Source of the DNA: Flavobacterium fryxellicola
GTDB taxonomy: Bacteria > Bacteroidota > Bacteroidia > Flavobacteriales > Flavobacteriaceae
Assembly (NCBI RefSeq): GCF_900143245.1
Contig: NZ_FRDK01000005.1
Span: 157,657 to 221,656, forward strand
Direction of reading: 5' to 3'
Length of the DNA stretch: 64,000 nt
Of this stretch, positions 19,568 through 29,170 are shown piece after piece. The notes under the pieces are model-generated. The model was not told the origin of the DNA. It did not search any database and saw nothing but the letters and a program-made list of their open reading frames with translations. The position numbers and the translations under genes are program-made. The stretch's first letter is position 1. The number at the start of each line of letters is the position of its first letter.

Positions 19568-20020
19568 ATGACCAGAATAAAAATTAGGACTAAAATAAAT
19601 GCCCCGATACAAATTGTTTTTGATATTTCCAGAGACATCGATGTGCATCAAAAATCTGCCAGTCCTACAAAGGAAATAGCAATAGACGGCATCACTTCTG
19701 GCTTGATCAACTATAACGAAACGGTGACTTGGCGTGGAAAACATTTTGGTTTTTACCTGACTCACAAAAGCCGAATAACCGCCATGAACTTATACGATTA
19801 TTTTGTAGATGAGATGGAGGACGGGAAATTCAAATCATTCCGACATGAACATCTTTTTACAGAGAAGAATGGACTGACAGTAATGAAAGATAAAATACAC
19901 TATGAAGTTCCTTATGGTGCCCTCGGCGAATTATTCGATTTTTTGTTTCTAAAAAACCACCTGATCAATTTCGTATTGGCAAGGAACAAGGTGCTGAAGC
20001 AATTAGCCGAAAGTACCTAA
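19568..20020 (+). CDS. SRPBCC-superfamily protein (cyclase/dehydrase-like)
   Basis: 150 residues with the START/SRPBCC opening INAPIQIVFDISRDIDVHQKS and the middle GITSGLINYNETVTWRGKHFG. The C-terminal helix is LFLKNHLINFVLARNKVLKQ. Such proteins bind hydrophobic ligands or serve as coenzyme-Q or cyclase-type chaperones; the ligand here is unknown. It follows the DUF2071 gene by 6 nt and is convergent with the UbiA-like gene. Confidence 0.8.
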   Translation: MTRIKIRTKINAPIQIVFDISRDIDVHQKSASPTKEIAIDGITSGLINYNETVTWRGKHFGFYLTHKSRITAMNLYDYFVDEMEDGKFKSFRHEHLFTEKNGLTVMKDKIHYEVPYGALGELFDFLFLKNHLINFVLARNKVLKQLAEST

Positions 20021-20124
20021 TTTACCAAAAGTGCAGTGTAAAAACAACTTAGCGTACTAGAGAAAAGATCCTATTCCCCAATTTTATAGTGCTGTTGATG
20101 AACGAATTCACCAATAGTAACTTT

Positions 20125-20937
20125 TTATATTATAAGCAGCAACAACCACCAGACGAGTGGAATACTTTCTACCCAAAAAGAGGTGTAATATTTCGATCGT
20201 TTTTCATTCGCAAAAAGTAGAAATAATGAAATCATAATAACTAGCAGCAAGTTGACTACTAATTGGCTTTCATCAAAATTACTTTTTAAAAATTCCAAAA
20301 GATAAAAAGGAAGCAAAAGCAATAATCCCAGTAGCTTGGTTCGCCTCACACCTATTTGCTGCGGAACCGTTTTTAAATGCGGATCATCGTTTGCCAAATC
20401 AATGATTTCAAAAACAAGCACTAAAACAAAAACAAGAAGGAACCTTTGTAAACATTTTAAATAAAAATCTGCTATTATTGGTATCTCCGCATTTAATACG
20501 GGCAAACCTAAAGTAACTCCCACCCAACACAAAGCCACAATATAAATTTTTACCCCAGCCCAATTTCTAGCATTCCTTTTATTAGGAAAAAAAGGAAGTG
20601 TATATAGTAATGTGATACTTAAAAAAGCAACAGCTACAATTTGAGTAACTCGTTGCAATTGAAAAAAATAATAACCGACTAGAATAAAACAACAGAAACT
20701 AAACACTGCAATTGCTTTTAGTTCCTTCCGCATTTGAATTTTCTTTGCTCGGGCTAATGCATCGTATTTAACAAAATTGTATCCAACGATAGTACCAAAA
20801 AAAGCGAAGTGTGCAAGGGAGTCCTCATAAGAAATGTGGAACATGTGTTGGGTCATTCTAACTAAGGCATAGCACGATAAACCCACGTGAATACTGCCCT
20901 TAATATAAAAATCGACTATTAGTTTAAAAACCCTCAT
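20125..20937 (-). CDS. UbiA-like integral membrane protein
   Basis: 270 residues, about seven to eight hydrophobic helices. The loop EIIDLANDDPHLKTVPQQIG resembles the second Asp-rich motif and following loop of UbiA prenyltransferases. The first motif (NxxxDxxxD) is only weakly visible as NFVKYDALARAKK. Classical activity is therefore uncertain; it may be a divergent member. It is convergent with the SRPBCC gene and divergent from gcvP. Confidence 0.65.
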   Translation of the reverse strand: MRVFKLIVDFYIKGSIHVGLSCYALVRMTQHMFHISYEDSLAHFAFFGTIVGYNFVKYDALARAKKIQMRKELKAIAVFSFCCFILVGYYFFQLQRVTQIVAVAFLSITLLYTLPFFPNKRNARNWAGVKIYIVALCWVGVTLGLPVLNAEIPIIADFYLKCLQRFLLVFVLVLVFEIIDLANDDPHLKTVPQQIGVRRTKLLGLLLLLPFYLLEFLKSNFDESQLVVNLLLVIMISLFLLFANEKRSKYYTSFWVESIPLVWWLLLLII

Positions 20938-21084
20938 TAGACAAAATTAATCAAAGTGTTAATAAGAACGGCTTTTAGTTGAAAAATTCACAGAAAATCA
21001 CATTAAAAAAGGCTATTAATAGCATATTAATATTTAATTTTACAGCCTTTTAAAACAAGAAACACACAACACATTTTATATACA

Positions 21085-23934
21085 ATGAAAACAGACGCTT
21101 TTGCATTAAGACACATTGGCCCAAGAGAAAATGATTTAGAACACATGTTGAAGACAATTGGCGCAGCAACTCTGAATCAATTAATTGATGAAACTATCCC
21201 AAGTGACATTCGTTTAAAATCGGATTTAGATTTAGAACCGGCAATGACCGAATATGAGTTTGCAAATCACATTCAAAAATTAGGAAATAAAAATAAAGTT
21301 TTTCAATCTTACATAGGCTTAGGATACAACGCAGCAATTATTCCTGCAGTAATCCAAAGAAATGTTTTTGAAAACCCAGGTTGGTACACTGCTTACACAC
21401 CGTATCAAGCAGAAATAGCCCAAGGTCGTCTCGAAGCGATTTTGAATTTTCAAACCATGGTTATCGAATTAACTGGAATGGAAATTGCTAACGCTTCTTT
21501 ATTAGACGAGGGAACTGCTGCTGCTGAAGCTATGGCGCTCCTTTTTGATGTGCGTTCACGTGATCAAAAGAAAAACAAAACGAATAAATTCTTCGTTTCC
21601 GAAGAAATATTGCCTCAAACTTTATCGGTTTTACAAACGCGTTCCACTCCAATTGGCGTTGAATTAGTAATTGGAAACCATGAAGAATTTGATTTTTCAT
21701 CGGAATATTTTGGAGCAATCCTTCAATATCCTGGAAAATTTGGACAAGTTAACGACTACACCGCTTTTATCGCAAAAGCTGCTGAAAACGAAATTAAAGT
21801 AGCCGTTGCCGCTGATATTTTGAGTTTAGTAAAATTAACTCCTCCGGGAGAAATGGGCGCTGCAGTAGTTCTTGGAACGACACAACGTTTCGGAATTCCA
21901 TTAGGATACGGCGGTCCACACGCTGCTTTTTTTGCTACAAAAGCGGAATATAAAAGAAGTATGCCTGGAAGAATCATCGGTGTTACGGTAGATACGGATG
22001 GAAATCGTGCCTTACGTATGGCGTTACAAACCCGTGAACAACATATTAAGCGTGATAAAGCCACTTCAAATATTTGTACAGCCCAAGTCTTATTATCCGT
22101 TATGGCTGGAATGTATTCCGTGTATCACGGACCAAAAGGATTGCAGTATATTGCCGATAAAGTACATGCATCTGCAGCAACTTTAGCAAATGCATTAGAG
22201 CAATCAGGTTATCAACAAACGAATACCGCTTTCTTTGATACCATTGTTATTAAGGCTGATGCTAAAAAAGTTAAGTCGATTGCCGAAGAAAACGAAATTA
22301 ATTTCTATTACATCGACGAAAATACGATTTCAATTTCTTTGAATGAAACGACAAGCATCACTGATTTAAATAAAATAGTCGCTATTTTCGCTGCCGCGAA
22401 TGATAAACAAGCAATTACAATTGAAAATTTATCAGAAACGAATCATTTTCCAGAAAACGTAAACAGAACATCTACTTTTTTAACGCACGATGTTTTCAAC
22501 AAATACCATTCTGAAACCGCTTTGATGCGCTACATCAAAATGTTAGAAAGAAAAGATTTAGCCTTGAATCACTCCATGATTTCTTTGGGTTCATGTACCA
22601 TGAAACTGAATGCAGCTTCAGAAATGTTGCCTTTAAGTATGCCGCAATGGAATAACATTCATCCATTTGCACCACTGGATCAAGCACAAGGATATCAAGA
22701 AATGTTAGCTAAACTAGAACAACAGTTAAATGTAATTACTGGTTTTGCTGGAACAACATTACAACCTAACTCAGGTGCGCAAGGAGAATATGCCGGATTA
22801 ATGGTGATTCGTGCGTACCACCTTTCAAGAGGAGACCATCATAGAAACATTGCTTTAATCCCATCATCGGCGCACGGAACAAATCCTGCATCTGCAACTA
22901 TGGCTGGAATGAAAGTGGTCGTGACTAAAACATTAGAAAACGGAAACATCGACGTAGAGGATTTACGTGAAAAAGCTCTTTTACATAAGGACAACCTCGC
23001 ATGTTTAATGGTAACCTATCCTTCGACTCACGGTGTTTTTGAAAGTGCCATTAGAGAAATTACACAATTAATTCACGATAACGGTGGACAAGTCTATATG
23101 GATGGCGCTAATATGAATGCCCAAGTTGGATTAACAAATCCTGCAACGATAGGTGCTGACGTATGTCACTTGAATTTACATAAAACATTTGCTATTCCTC
23201 ATGGCGGTGGCGGACCAGGCGTAGGTCCTATATGTGTTGCACCACAATTAGTTCCTTTCTTACCTACAAATCCAGTGATACCAACAGGCGGAGAAAATGC
23301 AATTACTGCAATATCTGCTGCTCCTTGGGGTTCTGCATTAGTTTGTCTGATATCTTATGGTTACATCTGTATGTTAGGAGCCGAAGGTTTGAGACAATCT
23401 ACGGAATATGCGATTTTAAATGCAAACTATATTAAGGAAAAATTAAACGGTCACTATGACACGTTATATTCAGGAGAAATGGGTCGCGCAGCACATGAAA
23501 TGATTATTGAATGCCGTCCATTTAAAGAAAAAGGAATTGAAGTAACTGATATTGCGAAACGTTTGATGGATTATGGTTTCCATGCGCCTACCGTTTCCTT
23601 TCCTGTTGCTGGAACAATGATGATTGAACCAACAGAGAGTGAAAACTTAGAAGAATTAGACCGTTTTTGTGACGCGATGATTGCCATAAGAAAAGAAATT
23701 GAAGTCGCTACTTTAGACAATCCAAACAATATCTTAAAAAATGCACCGCACACTTTAACGATGGCAACAACGGACAACTGGATTTTTCCTTACAGTCGTG
23801 AAGCCGCAGCCTTCCCATTAGAATACATTGCCGAAAATAAATTCTGGCCTACCGTCCGTAGAGTCGACGAAGCGTATGGAGATAGAAATTTAAATTGTTC
23901 CTGTGCGCCAATTGAAGCGTATATAGAAAGTTAA
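21085..23934 (+). CDS. gcvP: Glycine dehydrogenase (decarboxylating), P protein
   Basis: 949 residues, the fused full-length P protein. N-terminal FALRHIGPRENDLEHML, GYGGPHAAFFATKAEYKRSMPGR in the first half, and the PLP site LNLHKTFAIPHGGGGPGVGPI in the second half (Lys 700). It decarboxylates glycine and passes the aminomethyl group to GcvH lipoate. No gcvT or gcvH is adjacent; they must be elsewhere. A terminator follows immediately. Confidence 0.97.
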   Translation: MKTDAFALRHIGPRENDLEHMLKTIGAATLNQLIDETIPSDIRLKSDLDLEPAMTEYEFANHIQKLGNKNKVFQSYIGLGYNAAIIPAVIQRNVFENPGWYTAYTPYQAEIAQGRLEAILNFQTMVIELTGMEIANASLLDEGTAAAEAMALLFDVRSRDQKKNKTNKFFVSEEILPQTLSVLQTRSTPIGVELVIGNHEEFDFSSEYFGAILQYPGKFGQVNDYTAFIAKAAENEIKVAVAADILSLVKLTPPGEMGAAVVLGTTQRFGIPLGYGGPHAAFFATKAEYKRSMPGRIIGVTVDTDGNRALRMALQTREQHIKRDKATSNICTAQVLLSVMAGMYSVYHGPKGLQYIADKVHASAATLANALEQSGYQQTNTAFFDTIVIKADAKKVKSIAEENEINFYYIDENTISISLNETTSITDLNKIVAIFAAANDKQAITIENLSETNHFPENVNRTSTFLTHDVFNKYHSETALMRYIKMLERKDLALNHSMISLGSCTMKLNAASEMLPLSMPQWNNIHPFAPLDQAQGYQEMLAKLEQQLNVITGFAGTTLQPNSGAQGEYAGLMVIRAYHLSRGDHHRNIALIPSSAHGTNPASATMAGMKVVVTKTLENGNIDVEDLREKALLHKDNLACLMVTYPSTHGVFESAIREITQLIHDNGGQVYMDGANMNAQVGLTNPATIGADVCHLNLHKTFAIPHGGGGPGVGPICVAPQLVPFLPTNPVIPTGGENAITAISAAPWGSALVCLISYGYICMLGAEGLRQSTEYAILNANYIKEKLNGHYDTLYSGEMGRAAHEMIIECRPFKEKGIEVTDIAKRLMDYGFHAPTVSFPVAGTMMIEPTESENLEELDRFCDAMIAIRKEIEVATLDNPNNILKNAPHTLTMATTDNWIFPYSREAAAFPLEYIAENKFWPTVRRVDEAYGDRNLNCSCAPIEAYIES

Positions 23935-23944
23935 ATTACAATTT

Positions 23945-23977
23945 AAAATGTCTCGAGAAATCGGGACATTTTTTTTG
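23945..23977 (+). terminator. gcvP terminator
   Basis: Hairpin AAAATGTCTCGA / TCGGGACATTTT with loop GAAA followed by a T-run, 11 nt after the gcvP stop. Confidence 0.8.
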
Positions 23978-24216
23978 ACTTTAAAAAATAACTGAATTGA
24001 AATACTTTTAATTCAGAATTCAAAAAAAAATCACTTTTTTTTCGATTAAAAGATATAAGAAATAAATATCACACAAAAACTTTGATTTAATAATAAAATA
24101 ATAAAATTTTTTGCCAATAAATTGTTATTTCGTAATTATATGCATGCATAGTAAATTTTGTGGCTGTAATTATTTATTAATGATTAAATTAGCCTAAAAT
24201 TTGGAAAATTAACGCA

Positions 24217-25275
24217 ATGAAAATAAAAATAGCTGGAATAGGAAGCTATATTCCTGAGAAAAAAGTAAGCAATACAGATTTTAGCGAACATGTTTTTTTA
24301 AACGAGGATGGAACGGCTTTTGGCTATCCAAATGAAATAGTCATAAATAAATTTAAAGGCATAACCGGAATCGAGCATAGGCGCTATGCTGAAGATCATT
24401 TAAACTCCTCTGATCTAGCTTTTTTAGCTTCTCAAAAAGCAATTGAAAATGCTGGAATTGATCCCGAAACAATCGATTATATCATCTTCGCTCATAACTT
24501 TGGTGATGTAAAATACGGCACAACCCAATCGGATATGCTTCCAAGTTTGGCTACCCGCGTTAAAAATAAATTACAAATAAAAAATCCAAAATGCGTCGCG
24601 TATGACATTCTTTTTGGATGTCCAGGATGGATTGAAGGCGTACTTCAGGCCAATGCATTCATTAAATCTGGAATGGCAAAGCGCTGTTTAGTTATAGGCT
24701 CAGAAACGTTATCCAGAGTAGTTGATGCTCATGATAGAGACTCCATGATCTATTCTGATGGTGCAGGAGCATCTATCATCGAAGCTTCAGATGACGAAAC
24801 TGGATTATTGGCCTATGAAAGTGCCACCTACGCAAACGACGAAGCTGGCTATTTGTTTTTTGGCAAGTCTTACAATCCTGATTTAGACCCAGACACCCGC
24901 TATATAAAAATGTACGGTCGCAAAATATATGAATTCGCTTTAAATAATGTTCCTGCCGCTATGAAAAGCTGTTTAGACAAAAGCGGATTAGGCATTGACG
25001 ATGTGAAAAAAATTCTCATTCACCAAGCCAATGAAAAAATGGACGAAGCCATAATCCACCGTTTTTACAAACTTTACGACAAGACGGTTCCTAAAGACAT
25101 TATGCCTATGAGCATTCATGAACTCGGAAATAGCAGTGTGGCCACCGTCCCTACTCTTTTTGATTTGCTTATTCGCGGCGAAATCCAGAATCAAGAAATA
25201 CACAAAGGGGATGTTATGATTTTTGCCTCTGTTGGCGCAGGAATGAACATCAACGCATTTATTTATAGATACTAA
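24217..25275 (+). CDS. 3-oxoacyl-ACP synthase III family protein (FabH-like)
   Basis: 352 residues with the complete KAS III triad: Cys 135 in LFGCPGWIEG, His in LIHQANEKMDEA and Asn in ELGNSSVATVPTLFDLL. These enzymes condense an acyl-CoA with malonyl-ACP, in fatty acid initiation or specialised lipid/polyketide pathways. It stands alone, without the usual fabD or plsX neighbours, so an accessory role is as likely as housekeeping FabH. The roughly 240-nt upstream spacer is very AT-rich; a near-consensus box TAAATTTTG lies at about 24151. The 3' side leads into repeat copy B. Confidence 0.85.
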   Translation: MKIKIAGIGSYIPEKKVSNTDFSEHVFLNEDGTAFGYPNEIVINKFKGITGIEHRRYAEDHLNSSDLAFLASQKAIENAGIDPETIDYIIFAHNFGDVKYGTTQSDMLPSLATRVKNKLQIKNPKCVAYDILFGCPGWIEGVLQANAFIKSGMAKRCLVIGSETLSRVVDAHDRDSMIYSDGAGASIIEASDDETGLLAYESATYANDEAGYLFFGKSYNPDLDPDTRYIKMYGRKIYEFALNNVPAAMKSCLDKSGLGIDDVKKILIHQANEKMDEAIIHRFYKLYDKTVPKDIMPMSIHELGNSSVATVPTLFDLLIRGEIQNQEIHKGDVMIFASVGAGMNINAFIYRY

Positions 25276-25284
25276 ATTGTAATT

Positions 25285-25428
25285 GGAGCTATTCCTACTG
25301 TGCATTACAATTCCTCACTACAAAACTTGTTTTTCTAAGGTGCAAGAAAGCTTCTTTTAGTCGCTTTTTGCACCCTGAAAAACTACCTGTTGCAGCTCCG
25401 GGATTTTCATTTCCATCAGGGCTAAAAA
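25285..25428 (-). repeat. Intergenic repeat element, copy B (TAGCCC ... GGAATAGCTCC type)
   Basis: Read on the minus strand it begins TTTTTAGCCCTGATGGAA, then ATCCCGGAGCTGC, contains GCGACTAAAAGAAGCT within a hairpin at 25339-25374 (arms GGTGCAA / TTGCACC extended by AAAGC / GCTTT), and ends GGAATAGCTCC. The module order is the same as copy A at 8699-8843. As in copy A, the GGAATAGCTCC end faces the stop codon of the neighbouring gene (10 nt from the KAS III stop). Confidence 0.7.
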
Positions 25429-25454
25429 ACAATACCAAAAAACACTTTTATTAC

Positions 25455-25462
25455 TATATTTG
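25455..25462 (+). promoter_or_regulatory. Promoter -7 box TATATTTG for the methyltransferase operon
   Basis: TATATTTG matches TAnnTTTG, 44 nt before the methyltransferase ATG and just downstream of repeat copy B. Confidence 0.6.
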
Positions 25463-25506
25463 TGGCTTCGTTCCCGAGACTTGGGGATTGCGCAAAATAA
25501 AAAAAC

Positions 25507-26049
25507 ATGTACGAGAAAACGTTTCCCAACAAAAGGTTCAAACATACTTTAGAATTTCTAAAAAAACACGTATCAACTTCAGATACCATATTAGATTTAG
25601 GTGTTGAAAACCCTTTTTCTAAAATCATGAAGGCAGAAGGTTTCAATGTTAAAAACACAACTGGTGAAGATTTAGACCTAGATCAATCCGTATTCCACTC
25701 TGAAGAAACGGCTGTTGTAACGGCTTTCGAGATCTTTGAACACCTTTTAAATCCTTTCACTATTTTAAAAGAAATAAAATCCGATAAACTATTTATATCC
25801 ATCCCCATGCGTCTTTGGTTTTCCCCAGCCTATAAAAGCAAAACAGATTTATGGGACAGACATTATCATGAATTTGAAGATTGGCAACTCGATTGGCTTT
25901 TGGAAAAAACCGGTTGGAAAATAATAGATCGAGAAAAATGGACAAATCCGGTAAAGAAATTTGGTCTACGTCCTTTATTGAGAAACTTTACCAACCGCTA
26001 CTATATTGTTTACGCTGAAAAAATTCCCCTAACCGCAAAGGGAGAATAG
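25507..26049 (+). CDS. Class I SAM-dependent methyltransferase-like protein
   Basis: 180 residues. Motif I is degenerate but recognisable (TILDLGVENPFSKIM). AFEIFEHLLNPFTILKEI matches the methyltransferase type 11/12 segment after motif II, and HEFEDWQLDWLLEKTGWKI is the C-terminal part seen in sugar- or lipid-associated methyltransferases. Glycines of motif I are reduced to one, so activity is likely but not certain. It precedes a GT2 glycosyltransferase by 26 nt, suggesting a glycoconjugate substrate. Confidence 0.75.
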   Translation: MYEKTFPNKRFKHTLEFLKKHVSTSDTILDLGVENPFSKIMKAEGFNVKNTTGEDLDLDQSVFHSEETAVVTAFEIFEHLLNPFTILKEIKSDKLFISIPMRLWFSPAYKSKTDLWDRHYHEFEDWQLDWLLEKTGWKIIDREKWTNPVKKFGLRPLLRNFTNRYYIVYAEKIPLTAKGE

Positions 26050-26075
26050 AATAATTGTGAAAAAAGTAATTTAAA

Positions 26076-26975
26076 ATGAATACTTCTAAATTAGAAAACG
26101 CATTAAACCCCTCCATCGGGGATTGGGGGACTTATTACATTGTTATACCAGCTCATAACGAAGAAGCGTTTATCGCATTAACGCTGCAATCCTTGCTTGC
26201 CCAAACTGTATTACCAAAAAAAGTAGTTGTTGTCAATGATAATTCCACGGATAAAACTGCTGAAATTGTAACAGCCTTAGCTAAAAACCATCCCTTTATT
26301 ACATTGGTCAATAAAACTTCTGAAGCGCTACATTTGCCAGGAAGCAAAGTCATTCAGGCTTTCCAAAAAGGTTTTGAAACATTGGATGCGCATTACGATG
26401 TCATTGTAAAACTAGATGCCGACTTAATTCTACCCAACAATTATTTTGAAACTATTTTAAACACTTTCGCAAAAGATCCCACAATAGGAATGGCTGGCGG
26501 ATTTGCGTATATTGAGAAAAATGGCTCTTGGATTTTAGAAAATCTAACTGATAAAGATCACATTCGCGGCGCTTTCAAGGCCTACAGAAAAGAATGTTTT
26601 ATACAAATAGGCAATTTAAAGCCAGCAATGGGCTGGGATACCGTCGATGAATTACTCTCGAAATTTTATGGATGGAAAGTAGTTACCAACCCATCACTTA
26701 TCGTAAAACACCTAAAACCAACAGGTGCAAACTACAACAAAACAGCCCGATACAAACAAGGCGAAGCATTTTACACTTTAGGATACGGATTTTTAATTAC
26801 TTCTATCGCTTCAGCAAAACTAGCGATACTGAAGAAAAAGCCGCTACTTTTCATCGATTACATTAATGGTTTCTGGAAAGCTAAAGCGGCCAAAACTCCT
26901 TTATTAGTAACAACAGAACAAGCAAAATTCATTCGGAAATATCGCTTAAAGAAAATGCAACAAAAGCTTTTTTAG
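26076..26975 (+). CDS. Family 2 glycosyltransferase
   Basis: 299 residues with a GT-A fold: VIPAHNEEAFIALTLQSLLAQT at the N-terminus, VVVNDNSTDKTAEIV, and the metal-binding DxD as KLDADLILP. GWDTVDELLSKFYGWKVV provides the acceptor-side acidic residues. No membrane helix is obvious. It transfers a sugar from a nucleotide sugar to an unknown acceptor. It lies between the methyltransferase and the MlaE-like permease gene in one probable operon, which points to an envelope lipid or glycan role. Confidence 0.88.
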   Translation: MNTSKLENALNPSIGDWGTYYIVIPAHNEEAFIALTLQSLLAQTVLPKKVVVVNDNSTDKTAEIVTALAKNHPFITLVNKTSEALHLPGSKVIQAFQKGFETLDAHYDVIVKLDADLILPNNYFETILNTFAKDPTIGMAGGFAYIEKNGSWILENLTDKDHIRGAFKAYRKECFIQIGNLKPAMGWDTVDELLSKFYGWKVVTNPSLIVKHLKPTGANYNKTARYKQGEAFYTLGYGFLITSIASAKLAILKKKPLLFIDYINGFWKAKAAKTPLLVTTEQAKFIRKYRLKKMQQKLF

Positions 26976-27055
26976 CCAACAAAATCAAAAAACTGCTAAA
27001 CCAAAAGAGATAACTCCTAACATTTTTTGTAATTTAGCCCATATTCGCAAAACTT

Positions 27056-27805
27056 ATGATGCTCATTCGCTATATAACGCAAATAGGAAGATACTTCTTA
27101 ATGCTGAAAGAAATTTTCAATAAACAAACCAAATGGTCTGTGATGAAAAATCTGATTTTCAAGGAAATTGATGACTTAATTATCGATTCTCTTGGTATTG
27201 TTGCTTTCATTTCTTTCTTCGTAGGAGGAGTTGTTGCCATTCAAACAGCATTAAATTTAACGAATCCTTTGATTCCTAAATACCTTATTGGCTTTGCAAC
27301 CCGACAATCCGTAATATTAGAGTTTGCTCCCACTTTTATTTCCGTTATTATGGCTGGGAAAATGGGTTCCTTTATCACTTCAAGCATAGGAACGATGAGG
27401 GTTACGGAACAAATTGATGCCTTAGAAGTAATGGGGGTAAACTCCTTAAATTATCTTGTATTCCCAAAAATAATAGCCTTATTGTTATATCCATTTCTTA
27501 TTGGAATCGCTATGTTTCTAGGCGTTCTCGGTGGATGGATGGCGGGTGTTTATGGCGGCTTTATCTCAAGCGCTGAATTTATAAATGGAACTCAAATGGA
27601 CTTTATTCCGTTTCATATTGTTTATGCCTTCATAAAAACATTAATTTTTGCCATGCTATTAGCAACCATACCTTCATTTCACGGCTATTACATGAAAGGT
27701 GGCGCACTTGAAGTAGGGAAAGCGAGCACCGTTTCCTTTGTTTGGACATCCGTTTCCATTATACTTTTTAATTACATATTAACACAACTATTACTAGGCT
27801 CATGA
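27056..27805 (+). CDS. MlaE-type ABC transporter permease
   Basis: 249 residues with the MlaE/TTG2B pattern: IIDSLGIVAFISFFVGGVVAIQTALNL, then LEFAPTFISVIMAGKMGSFITSSIGTMRVTEQIDALEVMGVN, and four to five further helices. MlaE permeases move phospholipids between the inner membrane and a periplasmic carrier. The start ATG at 27056 gives the usual short amphipathic N-terminus. The gene overlaps the ATPase gene by 4 nt, so the two are translationally coupled. No MlaD, MlaB or MlaC gene is adjacent. Confidence 0.92.
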   Translation: MMLIRYITQIGRYFLMLKEIFNKQTKWSVMKNLIFKEIDDLIIDSLGIVAFISFFVGGVVAIQTALNLTNPLIPKYLIGFATRQSVILEFAPTFISVIMAGKMGSFITSSIGTMRVTEQIDALEVMGVNSLNYLVFPKIIALLLYPFLIGIAMFLGVLGGWMAGVYGGFISSAEFINGTQMDFIPFHIVYAFIKTLIFAMLLATIPSFHGYYMKGGALEVGKASTVSFVWTSVSIILFNYILTQLLLGS

Positions 27806-28563
27806 TAGAAATTAAAAATATAGAAAAATCATTTAACGGAAACAAAATTCTTAAAGGCATTTCGACCGTATTTGAAACTGGAAAAACCAATTTAATTATT
27901 GGACAAAGTGGCTCTGGAAAAACAGTTTTATTAAAAAGTCTTTTGGGTATTCACACACCTGAATCAGGTCAAATATGTTTTGATGGAAGAATTTACTCCG
28001 AATTAGATCCTAATGAAAAGAGAGAGCTTAGAACGGAAATTGGAATGGTATTTCAAGGAAGTGCTCTGTTTGACTCGATGACTGTAGCTGAAAATGTTGG
28101 ATTCCCATTACGAATGTTTACCAAAGACAACAAAGCTAAAATAAAAGAACGTGTTGATTTTGTGCTAGAAAGAGTAGCATTAACAGACGCACATGGAAAA
28201 TTACCTTCTCAAATTTCTGGAGGGATGCAAAAACGTGTTGCTATTGCTCGTGCCATCGTAAACAAACCTAAATACTTATTTTGCGACGAACCTAACTCTG
28301 GTTTAGATCCCAATACAGCAATTTTGATTGATAATTTGATCAAAGAAATCACGGAAGAGTACAACATCACAACAGTCATAAACACCCATGATATGAACTC
28401 TTTGATGGAAATTGGAGAGCGAATCTTATTCCTTAAAGACGGTTTAAAAGCTTGGGAAGGAACTAAAGAAGAAATCTTTAAAACAGATAATCAATCGGTT
28501 GTTGATTTTGTTTATTCTTCTAATTTATTCAAAAAAGTAAGAGAAGCGTATTTGAAAGAGTAA
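27802..28563 (+). CDS. MlaF-type ABC transporter ATP-binding protein
   Basis: 253 residues with a full set of ATPase motifs: Walker A GQSGSGKT, Q-loop MVFQGSALFDSMTV, signature ISGGMQKRVAIARAIV, Walker B YLFCDEPNSGLDP and H-loop NTHDM. The ISGGM form of the signature is typical of MlaF/TTG2A. It energises the permease encoded by the overlapping gene upstream. It ends 4 nt from the convergent SprT-like gene. Confidence 0.93.
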   Translation: MIEIKNIEKSFNGNKILKGISTVFETGKTNLIIGQSGSGKTVLLKSLLGIHTPESGQICFDGRIYSELDPNEKRELRTEIGMVFQGSALFDSMTVAENVGFPLRMFTKDNKAKIKERVDFVLERVALTDAHGKLPSQISGGMQKRVAIARAIVNKPKYLFCDEPNSGLDPNTAILIDNLIKEITEEYNITTVINTHDMNSLMEIGERILFLKDGLKAWEGTKEEIFKTDNQSVVDFVYSSNLFKKVREAYLKE

Positions 28564-28567
28564 AAAC

Positions 28568-29170
28568 CTAGCTTGATTTCAACAACTCCACCTCAGCATT
28601 GGGATTGAATAAATACGTTTTTCCAGAACTCATTTCAAGGCATTCAAAACGTTTGGTTCTAACGGCTATTTTCTTGAAAATCTTTCCATTTTGGATTCGG
28701 AAAACACTGCCGTAAGGAATTTCAAAAACGTAATTTTTATCATTTTGCTGATCAAATTGCTTCAGTGCCAAAGCCAAATTAGCATCTGTATCGCTGCTGG
28801 CTGTTGGATTTTTGAAATGTCTCGCCAGTAAAGGCAATAAATGATTAGGAAAAATCTCCGGACGAATGTATGGAATCATTAACCTTTGGAAAGAATATTT
28901 CCATTCATTTCCATGCGGCTTAATGTTTCGCCCAAATTTCTCAAAGGCCACCAAATGCGCAATCTCATGAATCAAGGTGATCAAAAACTTGTATTTATTC
29001 AGGTTTGAGTTTACCGTAATTTCATGCTTTCCATTCAGTCCTTTTCGATAATCTCCATGACGCGTCTGGCGCTCGTTGACAATCTTAAGATGCACTTGAT
29101 TGGCAACAATAAGTTCGAAAACGGGTTTTACCGCATGCTCGGGAATGTATCTGGCTAGTGTTTCGCTCAA
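28568..29170 (-). CDS. SprT-like zinc-binding domain protein
   Basis: 200 residues. The metallopeptidase motif HEIAHLVAFEKFGRNIKPHG gives HExxH plus a third histidine as in SprT/Spartan domains. KYIFxIPYG-type beta segments and a C-terminal YLFNPNAEVELL follow. Function in this group is unproven. The start is a TTG at 29170 (MSETLARYIPEHAV); no ATG fits the expected N-terminus. The codon lies directly at the edge of an AT-rich inverted repeat, which may have displaced the native start region. Confidence 0.8.
   Translation of the reverse strand: MSETLARYIPEHAVKPVFELIVANQVHLKIVNERQTRHGDYRKGLNGKHEITVNSNLNKYKFLITLIHEIAHLVAFEKFGRNIKPHGNEWKYSFQRLMIPYIRPEIFPNHLLPLLARHFKNPTASSDTDANLALALKQFDQQNDKNYVFEIPYGSVFRIQNGKIFKKIAVRTKRFECLEMSSGKTYLFNPNAEVELLKSS

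Noticed and set aside
20941..21084. Search for a glycine riboswitch before gcvP
   Set aside because: The 144-nt AT-rich spacer shows no conserved riboswitch core.
25368..25607. 79-residue plus-strand frame covering repeat copy B and the methyltransferase start
   Set aside because: It overlaps the promoter box and the real gene in another frame and has no protein-like features.
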